The notes under the pieces: generated by a model
Database searches by the model: none
What the model saw: only the letters and a program-made list of their open reading frames with translations
What the model was told of the DNA's origin: nothing
Assembly (NCBI RefSeq): GCF_001540865.1
Contig: NC_033627.1
Span: forward strand, 5,385,234-5,449,233
Origin: Ananas comosus
Lineage: Eukaryota > Streptophyta > Magnoliopsida > Poales > Bromeliaceae
Direction: 5' to 3'
Length of the DNA stretch: 64,000 nucleotides
Made by a program: the position numbers and the translations under genes
Shown: positions 35,701 through 43,347 of the stretch, one piece after another
Position numbering within the stretch: the first letter of the stretch is position 1
Layout: each line of letters starts with the position of its first letter

Positions 35701-38700
35701 TAGTAAGTAATTTTCTTAATAAAGTTTAAAAGATTTGATAAAAATACATAATAAACAGTTAAAATATTTTGTTGCTAAAAAAAATAAATATTTCATGCTA
35801 TTATGTGTCAGCACACGTGAATTTTGTGACCGGCATGCATTGGCACGGTCTGGCACGCACCGTGCTGTACCGTGCCGGCAAGTTTTTGGCACAACCCATG
35901 CCACGACACTTAAATCCTTGCGTAGAACAATGCTTGATAAAAATCAAGGAAATGTGTATTTTATGGCTATGGAGGCATGGGTTGGGCCATAGGCTTTGGG
36001 ATCCCATTGCTAGAAAAATTTTTCGGAGTCGGGATGTTGTGTTTAGAGAGGACGTAATGTTTAAAGAAGGTACAGAAGAAGAGCAAAAGAAAGATAAGCT
36101 TGTTGTTGATGTACAAGTTGATGGTTCTTCTCAAGATGTGCACGAAGTTTATCCTCTACTTTATAATAGTAATGTTGGTTATGATAGTAATGTTGATCAT
36201 GAAGAAAGTATACAATCTGTTAAAACTCTGCATGATTTCTCATGAAAACGATGACAATGTGTCTACCCCAGAGGGACATGAATTGAGAAGATCAACTAGG
36301 CCACACAAACGCACCCATAGATATTCCTCTTTCTTGTACTACACTTTATTTACTAATTCGGGTGAGTCCGAGTGTTTTCAGGAAGGAAAAGATTGTCCTA
36401 GAGAAGCAAAGTGGAAAAGGGCAATAGATGATGAGATGGATTTCTTACATCAAAACCATACTTAGGAATTGGTAGAGCTTCCGGTCGAAAAGAAAGCATT
36501 GAAAAATCGACGGGTTTATGTGATTAAGAATGAAGTCGGCAAGGCTTGATGTTAGCGGCTATGGACAAAAGCAAAGTATTGACTTCAATGAAATATTTGC
36601 TCCTATTGTTAAGCATTGCTCAATTAGAGTTGTTTTATCCGTAATTGCAGATTTGGATCTTGAGCTTAAACAACTTGATATTAAAATCGTTTTCTTGCAT
36701 GGTGATTTGGATGAAGAAATTTACATATTTAAACCCAAAGGCTTTGTTGATGAAGCTAATCCTAATTTAGTATGTAAGCTAAAAAAGGGATTGTATGGTT
36801 TAAATCAAGCATCTAGACAATGGTATAAGAAGTTTGATTCTTTTATGCAAGATAAAGGCTACAAAAGATGTGATTTTGATCATTGCTCAACATATGACTC
36901 TTTCACTATTTTGTTACTATGTATGGAGGATTTGTTGATTGTTAGTAATCAAGGATTTAAGTGACGTGGCACGGGGTCGTGGCGAAAATTTACTGGCTAT
37001 GCTAATGCGTGCCGGTTACAAAAAGTACATGTGTGCCGATACATAATGGCATGAGATATTTATTTTTTTAACAACAAAATATTCTAACTGTTTATTATGT
37101 ATCTTTATCAAATCTTTTGAACTTTATTGAAAAAATTACTTACTAATTTAAAGAATAGAGGGTTTTGAATTGTGCCGTCGGCATAGGGGGCTGTATCGTG
37201 CCGATATCTTGTTAGCACGGTTCAGCACGATGGATAAAGCCCATGCCGATGGGCACTTAAATCCTTGGTAGTAATGATCAAAATGATATTACAAAATTAA
37301 AGCTTGACATGTCGAAAAAGTTTGCTACTAAAGCAAGAAAAATTTTGGGCATGCAAATTAGAAGGGATAGGGAGTATGGCAAGTTGTAGCTTAGTCAATC
37401 GGACTATATTTCCAAGGTTCTTGAAAGGTTTGAAATGAATGACTGTATGCCGTTAGCCGAGCATTTTAAGTTATCCAAAAAGACAAAAGAATGAGACCGA
37501 AAGAGATAAAAGAAAGAATGTTTTTTATAATTCTGCCATTGGGGGTTTGATGTATGCTATGGTTTGTACAAGATCAGACATAGCTTATGCGGATGGAGTT
37601 ATTTCAAGATATATGTCCAATTCGGTAAAGTAGCATCGGCAAGCCGTTAAGTTGGTTCTTTGGTATTTGAAAGGCTCACAAAATGTTTGCATATGTTTTG
37701 ACGAAACTTCTTTGGAGGTTGAATAAATATGTTGATTCTGATCATGCCAGTTGTAGAGAGACAAGAAAATCCATTATGAGATATATTTTCACATTTGGAG
37801 GTAGTGCGGTTAGTTGGATTCTAGGTTGCAAGACATTATTGCTTTGTCCTTTACGGAAGCGAAATATGTTGCCTTGACCAAAGCGGCGAAGGAAATGATT
37901 TGGTTGAAATGATTTCTTGCACAATTCGGAGTGAAGCAAAACAAAGATGTTATGCATTGTGATAATTAAAGTGCAATTCATCTTGCAAAGAATGCGGCAC
38001 ATCACTCCCAAACTAAGCATCTTAATGTTCGCTTTCACTTTATTTAAATGGCATTAGATCGTCGACACTTGGATGTGGAGAATATCGATACAAAGAAAAA
38101 TCTTGCGGATATGTTAACAAAAATTGTTCCTACAGAAAAGTTCATATTTTGTAGGAAGTATTCTAGATTGATCAAGACGTAGATGGGGTGGTTGGAGAAC
38201 AACGCATTGTGATGAAGCTTACTTGATGGATGAAGATTACTTGTCTGAATGATAGAGATTTGCCTTAAAGTGGGAGATTTTTTTGCTAACTGCATTGGGC
38301 TTATTTGTTTTTTTGGTCTTGTTCTTTGGGCTATATAATTTTGGTGGTTAAATCTTCTTTGTCTATGTTTTCTAACTATGTATTTGGGCCTCCTACTTGT
38401 AAGCTTTGGATTATGATTCTTTTGATCCAAAGGACTATATTTTATAGCTTCTTGTCTTAGGGGCTAAAGTGGGGTAATTAAAATATTAGAGAATATTAGA
38501 GAAGTAGAGAATAAGAAAAGAAGTGGGGAAAAAAAAAGAGAAAAATCTAAGAGCTTGGTTTAATCATAGTTTTATAAGGAGGTGAGATCTTTTTTGTAAG
38601 GTATGATATATACCATTTGGGTAGAGCTAGAGATTGTTAGAGCTCTTTTTGTACTTTGGAATGAAGGTAATATTTCTCCCATATGTATCTCTCTTGTAAT

Positions 38701-40102
38701 CTCCAAGTTTTATAGTGGAAATTTCTTTCACATTGTTCTCCCGTAGATGTAGACATAGCGGAACTATGTAAATTCTTGTATTCTTACAGTTTTCTTTATT
38801 TTGTGATTGCTCATGTTGGGTTCTCCATTGAATGTGTATAGGGTGTGTGTTGTGAAATTGTCCACCGAGTATTTGTGAAATTGCCATCAATATTTTTCAC
38901 TCATTTTACAACAGTTCTACTAAAGGGGGCAAAATCAAAGAATTTTAGGAAATCAGGTAGATAAAGCAAAAGATTATGTGAAGCAGACCTATTATTTATC
39001 ATCCTAAATGTCCCTCTTTTGCTATAACCTGCTGGCTATCTTCCGTTCAAGCTTCCTCATTGTGGAAACCCTTCCTTTTCTGCTAGTTACATAAACTACT
39101 TTGTTGTGTGTTGGCAATTGGTTTCGTTAAGCTGCATTCTTATATATCAATATCCAAATAAGTGATATCTATTTCACCGAGATTCCAAGCAAGGCAGCTT
39201 CGTATAATCTTGCCTCTTGGAGAAGTTAATCAGGTGGTAGTTTGTGATATATCATCAGTCTTCCTGGACTGTTCAACCTAATCATTATAAATAGATGTTT
39301 TCTTTCACCACCAACACTTGGAGATTTCCTGCAAGTTTGCTAAAATTTATCTTTTTGGAGTTTTTGCAATTAGTGCTTATCAATATTTCCTGGTAATTGA
39401 TTTGGTTTTAGAGCTATTACTTCTTTCTTGGTTCGAATTTTCTGTCTTCTTTCTTTGTACAGATATTCATCGCTTTTCACCTATTCAACTTCTAAATTAT
39501 GTTTGAAAAATTCCATCAACTGTAGTTCCAAAAAGCAGTGCATTCAGTTGCATGTGTGGATTTGGTTGTTTGGCTGCTCTGCATAGGCTACACTGACATA
39601 AGGTGTAGGTTCCTGCATAACAAACACATAACTAACCTGCCCACTGTCATACCTTTCTTTTGGCAGGCAGTAGTAGGTTTTGCATGATAAGTAATGTGAT
39701 TATTTGTCTCATCTTTTATTTTCATTTCAGAAGCACGAGGGTTATCCATCTGGATCAATGGTTGATTATGCATGCGATCAGGATGGCTCCCCTATATTAG
39801 CAGTTAGCAGTCTAGCAGTTCATTCAAAGGTTTGATTGGCTACATCACCCTCTCACACATTTGAAGCCGATGTTATTATAGTCATAAGTCTAGATTGAAA
39901 TAACTGATGTATAATCTCTCAATCCTTATTTAACATCCAAAAATTTTAAGGCCATGCAGCTAACTATATTAATATGTACAGAATCTTTCAGGAAATCCGA
40001 AATGTTCCTTGCTTGTCGCCAAGGATCCTGCAGATAGGACAGATATAACAATCACCATATATGGAGATGCTATGCCTGTAAGCGCATTACTCTCCCTGTG
40101 CC

Positions 40103-40148
<46 letters not shown>

Positions 40149-43100
40149 TTCACATTTCATTGTTCATTCTGATCCACCTACTAGTGTTTACCTCCTAGTA
40201 TGTCCTATGATATCTTATTATTTATCTTGTTATTTGCTTTGCATTGTAAAGTGCTAAATAGCCTTTGGAGTTATCATCATATTGCTTCTATTTTTGTCGA
40301 CTCTACAATAACATATTTTTGACACTACAGCTTATGTGAGAAGTTTGATTTCCCAGCCAGCATGTTATCTCATCTTATGCTATCTAAAAGTAAGGCATGA
40401 GTAGCTCATTGCCTTAACAGTTAAACTTAATGGCAGCAGTTTGTTGGGTTTCATTCTTAATGTTGTTCTACTTATGCAGTTTGATACTCTTGAGTTGACC
40501 AATTTCTGCACAGAGATTTTGACCTATCTTATTTGTAAACTAATTCAAAATTTTGAGTCCTACATATGCACTGTAGACTTGTTATTCCTCAGTTATGCCA
40601 TTGTCGTTCTGTTTTATGACTTCATGTGTATTGATTAAGCGTTCTATTGCCTTCACTTAAGGTTTCAGAAGATGATAGAGATGGCATACGGACTGCATAC
40701 TTGAGGAGACATCCTGATGCATTCTGGGTAACATTTTGGTCACTTTTCCAATTGTCTACTCACAATTATGTTGTATTCCTCCATGGTGTTATCTGATATC
40801 TTAAAGCCTCTAATCATAGGTTGATTTTGGTGACTTCCATTTTGTTCATATCAAACCGAAATTTGTGAGATATGTATCTGGAGTTGCAACAGCTCTGCTT
40901 GGATCAGGAGGTATGCGGATGAGCAGTTATGTTGAAGAACTAGAATTTAGAGATAACATAAAGATAATATCTTCCACTAGTAATTATAAAAATATAAACA
41001 CTGCCCTCTATCAGCTTAAACTTTTAGAGTACAACGATTGTTTTATAAAATTTAACATGGTACCAGAGCAGGAGGTTTTCAGTTTGAGTCACACCAGGCT
41101 CCTAGCATAATTGATTTCCTTCCATTTAATTTAAGTCCACATCATGAGTCTATTAAAAAGCCTTGATCTCAGACGTGAGAGAGAGTGTTAAATATAAAAA
41201 ATATAAAAACATCATTCTCTATCAGTTTAAGTTTTTGGAGTACAACAGTTGTTTCATATAATTTAACATACTACCATTTACTTTTATGAAAAATGATTGT
41301 TACTGCTGTTTCATTTTGGCCTGAAATGGCCTTTTGAGGCCTAAACATGCTTCTTTGCTTTTGGGTGCACAAAATACCTTGCATATTTGTGGTACATAGA
41401 AACAATTGTCGGTAAGTTTAAGAAGGTATTAGATGTTAGAAAGAATATATAATCATCTGATTTCAGCAGCTGACTTACTGGTTATCGGTGATATTACCGT
41501 CACCAGAATTTAGTGCAGAGGAGTATAAGGCCGGGCAAGTGGATCCTATATCTCAGTTTTCAAATCCTATTACGGTATTCCAACCTTGTCTCTGTTACCT
41601 TATTTTACCTTTTGATTATTTATTTTTCCTGCACTTCAACTTGTCTTTTTGTAGTCCCACATGAACAGGGATCATGCTGAAGATACAAAGCTAATAGTGC
41701 AACATTCAACCTCAGTAAAGGTATGCTGATCTGAGATTTGCTTGTATCAATGTGCCATAAAAGGAATTACATTATTGTAAATTGAATAAAAACTTCTGTT
41801 TAGACCTGTGAAGCAGTTGAGTTGCCTTGAAAGATTTTTGATGAGTTCCGTTACCATGAATCCCGTTCTTATTTTTGCATTTGGGTTTTGATTCTCTCAA
41901 TACTTATTGTTTAGGATTTTGAGATTGAGACTATTATAAAGAATGGCTGACACTTTGTACCCATTATTGTTACAGATAGACATGCGACACCTTGGATTTC
42001 CTTGGAAAACAGAAATTATGCTATCATTTAGTGTTTTAAGGAGCCTAATAGAATTTTAGCAACCGCATCATGTTGTGCTCATATAAAACCAGTTACAATA
42101 CATTCTCAATGGACTGAGTTAGTTCCTGCAACTATAGTGTGCTTAGTTCCATGGGAACGATCTACTGTAATCATTGTTATAATGTTAGTTTAGACTCGTT
42201 TAAATGTGATTTTGACTATGAAGCAGTCATTTATTTCCTGTAAATATTCATCTCATATAAGGAAACACCTCTTTGTGTTTGTCAGGCTTTGGCGGAGTCT
42301 GTACTGTTCTAATAGTTCAATATTTTTTAACTGTGAATGTTTCAAATACTAAAATAGGAAAATATCTTCAGGTGGATTCTGCTTACATGCTGGATGTGGA
42401 TAGTCTTGGTTTCAATGTGAAGGTAGTATTATTGTTCCTCTATCTATTTCTGTTTCGGTATTATACTGTTGGTGGTGTTTCCATGAATATTGATATCTTA
42501 TGGTGAACGCATTGCATTAAGTTAGGTCATATTATTTTCTTAATGTAGCAGTGAGAGAAAGAATCCACAACCTAAGATATTGAAAGTTTGCTACTGTAGG
42601 TATTGAATGTTTTCTTTGCAACCTCATCCATCCTCAAAATTAATTCTGCAAGAAAGAATGATAATGCTGATAGCTTGTGTTTCTAGGCCTATGAATCAAA
42701 TAGGTTTGTGCATCTTCAGTAGGTGTATCCTTTGTTTCCAAGCAGCATTTGTAGCATAATTCCTTTTGGTGTGACTAGGAAAATTAAACAGGCGCTTTGT
42801 ATATCAGATTTACCTAGCTCTAAGTATGTTTGATTAGTTCTGAGCATAGGTGCTGTCGGCACTTAGAGAAATAAAAAAAAAACCCTCTGTAGGTTTGATT
42901 CAACAACATAAGTTACATAACTATGGTGTACCATGTTAATAACTTTAGCTGTCATCATAACAAATTTCAACGCTATTGATCTCATATACAAACAATCTGT
43001 TTGCTTTTTCAATTGAACTACAAGTTCTCATTCATTTGAATTCCACAGCTCATTTTTGCTTTTCTATGTTTAGGCTGTTTATCAAGGAAACAGTATGAAG

Positions 43101-43347
43101 CTCCGGATCCCTTTCCCAAGGCCAGCACAAGACAGAAAGTAAGCCATAGAAATATCTGCATTATGCTTTCATAAATGTTGTTTTTAGTAAGTTCTCTTCC
43201 GTTCTTTTCTTGTTGCTCAAAACTGGGGATGGAAGTAGCTTCCGTATCTCAACATTGCGGTTGCCTTGTTTCTTATGCAGGGATGTCAAGACTCTTATTG
43301 TTGAAATGCTTCAATCTGCGAGAGCCTCGATTTCAACTACGGAATAA
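14489..43347 (+). CDS. HOZ: Chloroplast HugZ-like heme-binding split-barrel protein (HOZ type), 12 exons
   Basis: Coding exons: 14489-14695, 16309-16374, 18696-18782, 39731-39829, 39982-40077, 40662-40727, 40820-40910, 41507-41574, 41655-41720, 42372-42422, 43074-43138, 43281-43347. All introns are GT-AG and all joins keep frame, giving 342 aa ending TTE-stop. Residues 1-69 are rich in Ser, Pro and Arg and poor in acids, as in a plastid transit peptide. Residues about 92-237 match a PNPOx-like FMN-binding split barrel (EGYPSGSMVDYACD, NPKCSLLVAKDP, FWVDFGDFHF, RYVSGVATALLGSGG). Residues about 257-335 are the C-terminal DUF2470 domain with HMNRDHAEDTK and the LDVDSLGFNV segment. The whole resembles Arabidopsis At3g03890 (HOZ, a homologue of the bacterial heme-degrading protein HugZ). 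The role in plastid heme turnover is inferred from that family. An upstream in-frame ATG at 14453 adds 12 residues with acids, so 14489 is preferred. Intron 3 is 20.9 kb and full of transposons, but its splice sites are intact. Confidence 0.9.
14697..14727. repeat. Poly-T tract at the start of HOZ intron 1
   Basis: About 30 T residues follow the exon 1 donor (CAG|GTTTTT). The donor has no purine consensus after GT, so splicing may depend on U-rich intron context, which plant introns use. Confidence 0.85.
15460..16078. mobile_element. MITE in HOZ intron 1 with GTTTGGTT-type ends
   Basis: The left end GGGGATGTTTGGTTTGAAG is mirrored by the right end TTTGAACCAAACTTGCCCTC. Internal phrases GGAATGAGAATCGGAATGATG and CATTCCGATTTCAATTCC also pair. 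The middle is AATTTGAATT-rich. The ends resemble PIF/Harbinger or hAT MITEs. No clean target duplication was found. Confidence 0.5.
16578..17655. other. CT-rich then GC-rich insert in HOZ intron 2, possible transposon
   Basis: The phrases TTTGGCCAAACTGC at 16579 and GCTTGGCCAAACAGGCC at 17640 bracket about 1.08 kb. It has a long CT-rich microsatellite-like tract (16712-16935), a GC-rich patch (16940-17070) and AT-rich DNA. Open frames through the CT tract are compositional. Mobile origin is inferred from the mirrored ends only. Confidence 0.3.
18239..18346. repeat. 54-bp tandem duplication in HOZ intron 2
   Basis: Two adjacent copies begin CGTGAAGAGC at 18239 and 18293 and share GAGGCCAAAAAGCCTTGTAA. 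They differ at only a few positions. Confidence 0.8.
19196..19225 (-). mobile_element. Degenerate Helitron-type 3' hairpin
   Basis: On the - strand the sequence reads ACCTGCTGCGAAGCACGGGC followed by TCTTAACAAGT. This resembles the hairpin and terminus of the cleaner Helitron at 20439 but lacks CTRR. It may be an older Helitron whose body extends towards 20.4 kb. Confidence 0.3.
20439..21310 (-). mobile_element. Non-autonomous Helitron with captured gene-like fragment
   Basis: On the - strand the element starts with TC (TCTATGGATATATGAG, 21310 downward) directly after A. It ends with a hairpin ACCCG-loop-CGGGT, then TCCCTACACTAG at 20439, directly before T. TC at the 5' end, a short hairpin, a CTRR end and insertion between A and T are the diagnostic Helitron features. 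No Rep/helicase is encoded. A GC-richer block at 20590-20850 looks like a captured exon. Confidence 0.65.
20594..20850 (-). pseudogene. Captured exon-like fragment inside the Helitron
   Basis: On the - strand this block has higher GC than its surroundings and reads without stops as KITDIFVLGRRNTVKTLV and then ASVAFDIMLFEVSMEV. It is followed by a donor-like CAG|GTATTG near 20582. I do not recognise the parent gene. It appears to be a single exon piece without start or stop. Confidence 0.35.
21311..21918. other. GC-rich stretch left of the palindrome
   Basis: It contains degenerate tandem phrases, for example GCTATGGGCATCATGGTACT and GCGATGGGCATCGTCGTGCT about 60 bp apart. Open frames exist in several frames on both strands, as expected from GC-rich composition. 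No known domain was recognised. Confidence 0.4.
22201..22207 (+). promoter_or_regulatory. TATA box of the left-arm unit
   Basis: TATAAAT lies in a GC-rich context (GGGCC before, CCCTGCATC after) downstream of a CCCCA/CT-rich stretch. It is about 1 kb upstream of the ORF start at 23228 and is preserved in the other arm. Confidence 0.5.
22539..23062 (+). repeat. Leader module with 141-bp tandem repeats, copy L
   Basis: Two full units start GGCTCAGTCTACTCGCTC at 22642 and 22783 (period 141 bp), followed by a shortened third. The module recurs inverted at 26718-27240 and 27910-28442. Confidence 0.85.
22633..23219 (+). other. Predicted leader intron of the left-arm unit
   Basis: A strong donor (TTTTG|GTGAGT, GT at 22633) and an acceptor with branch-point-like CTAAC (TTCTAACTACAG, AG at 23218-23219) delimit 587 bp. 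The acceptor is 8 bp before the ATG at 23228. The same pair at the same distance exists in the other arm. Splicing is inferred, not shown. Confidence 0.45.
23156..23767 (+). CDS. Unrecognised 203-aa protein, left arm of palindrome
   Basis: I do not recognise this protein. The frame runs from 23156, but the Met at 23228 (residue 25, MSVVQLSFSKLLEKICEKLG) is the better start because it lies 8 bp after a good splice acceptor. That gives 179 aa. From that Met, the first 80 residues look globular. A helix (LSFSKLLEKICEKL), a strand-rich part (CVATVAAEGWFVAYIDL) and an Ala/Asp-rich helix (AKDDSARVAIQRMKAEL) loosely recall a double-stranded-RNA-binding fold, though this is a weak impression. The rest is charged, probably helical (FNKLKREHSILRD), and ends with an acidic tail SESESAF. 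There are no transposase, reverse transcriptase or zinc-finger motifs. It lies inside HOZ intron 3 in sense orientation and looks identical in nucleotide sequence to the copy at 26010-26621. Confidence 0.6.
   Translation: MLDKWPSLNWLLHSPIFILTTVVRMSVVQLSFSKLLEKICEKLGVGTPNCVATVAAEGWFVAYIDLPIARSGAIVEIARCWGAASPDFLLAKDDSARVAIQRMKAELDLHIKDINYDDCVMYKSMYDNVTVQYSDLLGQFNKLKREHSILRDCYASSVAEKVRYIDEHVKMCRMIDEYHAAINHLRADRTAVATDPSESESAF
24171..25606. other. Spacer between the palindrome arms
   Basis: 1436 bp of single-copy-like DNA. It contains short direct repeats, notably the phrases CACTTTGGATGGCCTGCTTC and GACTTTGGATGGCCTTTTTC with CACTGGTGGTA at 25240-25345, and a diverged form at 24520. There is also a GAATTC-rich patch (24850-24990). 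No gene was recognised. Confidence 0.6.
26010..26621 (-). CDS. Unrecognised 203-aa protein, right arm of palindrome
   Basis: Identical amino-acid sequence to the copy at 23156-23767, and by eye identical in nucleotides across the frame. The preferred start is the internal Met at 26549, just after the acceptor at 26558-26559. It is antisense to HOZ. The two copies face outward-in, with their 3' ends towards the 1.4-kb spacer, so transcription of both would converge on the spacer. Function unknown. Perfect identity points to recent duplication, gene conversion or constraint. Confidence 0.6.
   Translation of the reverse strand: MLDKWPSLNWLLHSPIFILTTVVRMSVVQLSFSKLLEKICEKLGVGTPNCVATVAAEGWFVAYIDLPIARSGAIVEIARCWGAASPDFLLAKDDSARVAIQRMKAELDLHIKDINYDDCVMYKSMYDNVTVQYSDLLGQFNKLKREHSILRDCYASSVAEKVRYIDEHVKMCRMIDEYHAAINHLRADRTAVATDPSESESAF
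26558..27144 (-). other. Predicted leader intron of the right-arm unit
   Basis: Donor G|GTGAGT (GT at 27144-27143) and acceptor ACTACAG (AG at 26559-26558) on the - strand give 587 bp. This is exactly the length of the left-arm intron. Confidence 0.45.
26718..27240 (-). repeat. Leader module with tandem repeats, copy R1
   Basis: Inverted copy of 22539-23062 within the right arm. It is repeated again in the same orientation at 27910-28442. Confidence 0.85.
27569..27575 (-). promoter_or_regulatory. TATA box of the right-arm unit
   Basis: ATTTATA on the + strand gives TATAAAT on the - strand. It is the mirror of the TATA at 22201, with the same GGGCC flank. Confidence 0.5.
27910..28442 (-). 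repeat. Extra leader module, copy R2, outside the palindrome
   Basis: A direct duplicate of R1, from CAACTGAAATTTACATTAAT to GAGAAAAGCCAAAG, including the 141-bp units and the donor (here GTAAGT). The ORF does not follow. It is more diverged than L and R1 are from each other. Confidence 0.8.
28443..29423. other. Gene-less intronic stretch, purine-rich
   Basis: A GC-rich start (28443-28650) is followed by a strongly purine-rich tract on the + strand (28600-28980), then unremarkable AT-rich DNA. No gene was recognised on either strand. Confidence 0.5.
29424..30130. mobile_element. PIF/Harbinger-type MITE with TTA target duplication
   Basis: The left end GAGTGTGTTTGGTTCCACGT and right end GGAGCCAAACACACCC are inverted. 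TTA flanks both sides (29421-29423 and 30131-30133). The body is 707 bp and AT-rich. It is a relative of the nested element at 55053-57155. Confidence 0.75.
30364..30986 (+). repeat. 5' LTR of the copia element
   Basis: Starts TGTTGAGCTCACTACACTGG and ends TTTTACAACA just before the primer-binding site. It aligns along its whole length with 38279-38913. Confidence 0.85.
30989..31000 (+). other. Primer-binding site, initiator Met-tRNA type
   Basis: TGGTATCAGAGC lies two bases after the 5' LTR and is the usual plant copia primer-binding site. Confidence 0.85.
31060..31785 (+). pseudogene. Copia gag remnant
   Basis: Reads as EKLNERNWT, stop, then IMIEDYLVAKELDLPI, RKCLAVIRPCILPLIL and KTASKLWETLEQSFE, stop, then NKMHAIKRLILLKVQEG. 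These match the order of the plant copia Gag (UBN2-type) domain, with several stops and shifts. The CCHC region (CWYYKQTDHVKKDCY-like, 31745-31790) is cut by the solo LTR. Confidence 0.7.
31791..34386 (-). mobile_element. Ty3/gypsy-type solo LTR with perfect 5-bp target duplication
   Basis: The 2596-bp segment starts TGTCACGCCC and ends GTGTATTACA, flanked by GTTAT on both sides (31786-31790 and 34387-34391). No internal retrotransposon sequence is present. Its start and some internal phrases (GGGTGTAAGAACTATT, AGTTCCCAATGGGTA) resemble the LTR at 59030-61009, so it belongs to a related Ty3 family in - orientation. Removing it plus one GTTAT rejoins the copia zinc-knuckle region. Confidence 0.85.
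34503..35571 (+). pseudogene. Copia protease tail, GAG-pre-integrase and integrase remnant
   Basis: Protease-like DIEYVYLGNYRAYKIVGIGD and VRHVPKITKNLISAGQL are followed by the GAG-pre-integrase motif WHNWLGHLSEHGM. A deletion then precedes the integrase core: FLDDYSGKYWIYPL (first catalytic Asp region) and QIDNGREFCSSTFDDFC (second). Further stops follow. The zinc-binding HHCC part is largely lost. Confidence 0.75.
35580..35920 (+). mobile_element. hAT-type MITE copy 1 inside the copia integrase/RT linker
   Basis: 341 bp with terminal inverted repeats CAAGGATTTAAGTG and CACTTAAATCCTTG, flanked by the 8-bp duplication CGTAGAAC (35572-35579 and 35921-35928). It is rich in GGCACGG/CCGTGCC words. 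Precise removal restores KERRTMLDKNQG, which is normal copia text. Confidence 0.85.
36000..36941 (+). pseudogene. Copia reverse transcriptase remnant, 5' part
   Basis: It contains DFNEIFAPIVKHCSIRVVLS, LELKQLDIKIVFLHGDLDEE, KLKKGLYGLNQASRQWYKKF and LCMEDLLIVSN (the YVDDML active-site region, here altered to CMEDLL). Frame shifts separate the upstream linker. The reading continues after the MITE at 37276 (DQNDITKLK). Confidence 0.8.
36950..37267 (-). mobile_element. hAT-type MITE copy 2 inside the copia reverse transcriptase
   Basis: 318 bp, the same family as 35580-35920 but inverted. The termini are CAAGGATTTAAGTG and CACTTAAATCCTTG. The 8-bp flanks TTAGTAAT (36942-36949) and GTAGTAAT (37268-37275) differ at one base. 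Its removal rejoins LLIVSN to DQND. Confidence 0.85.
37276..38080 (+). pseudogene. Copia reverse transcriptase tail and RNase H remnant
   Basis: Readable pieces in shifting frames are ARKILGMQIRRD, LSQSDYISKVLERFEMNDC, KYVDSDHASCRETRKS, FTFGGSAVSWILGCKT and ADMLTKIVPTEKF. These follow the copia order. There are many stops. Confidence 0.7.
38267..38278 (+). other. Polypurine tract of the copia element
   Basis: AAAGTGGGAGAT lies immediately before the 3' LTR, as in other plant copia elements. Confidence 0.7.
38279..38913 (+). repeat. 3' LTR of the copia element
   Basis: It aligns with 30364-30986, for example GCTAACTGCATTGGGC against GCTCACTACACTGGGC at the start. It ends CATTTTACAACA. Its first base pair has decayed from TG to TT. 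Confidence 0.85.
40106..40144. repeat. (TC)n microsatellite in HOZ intron 5
   Basis: About 19 TC units, 28 bp after the exon 5 donor. Confidence 0.9.
40978..41268 (+). mobile_element. SMART/TRIM-like miniature LTR element in HOZ intron 7
   Basis: Two short direct repeats (40978-41057, 80 bp; 41186-41268, 83 bp) share CTCTATCAG, AGTACAAC and TTTAACA. The first is followed at once by a Met-tRNA-type primer site TGGTACCAGAGC (41058). The second is preceded by a purine run GTGAGAGAGAG. The whole is 291 bp with no coding. The size and layout match the very small LTR elements called SMART described in grasses. Confidence 0.7.

Larger units (their letters stand above)
30364..38913 (+). mobile_element. 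Decayed Ty1/copia LTR retrotransposon, nested insertions inside
   Basis: 5' LTR 30364-30986, Met-tRNA primer-binding site 30989-31000, broken gag-protease-integrase-RT-RNase H in copia order, polypurine tract about 38267-38278, 3' LTR 38279-38913. Nested inside are a solo LTR (31791-34386) and two hAT-type MITEs (35580-35920, 36950-37267). The LTRs differ by many substitutions and small indels, so the insertion is old. It lies in sense orientation in HOZ intron 3. A 5-bp target duplication is no longer clear. Confidence 0.9.
18783..39730 (+). other. HOZ intron 3, 20.9 kb
   Basis: The intron runs from GTTTGC at 18783 to TTTCAG at 39730 and separates phase-0 exons 3 and 4. Almost all of it is repeats: a Helitron, a large palindrome with two ORFs, a Harbinger MITE, and a copia element with a solo LTR and two MITEs inside. 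The other ten introns range from 80 bp to 2.3 kb. Confidence 0.85.
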
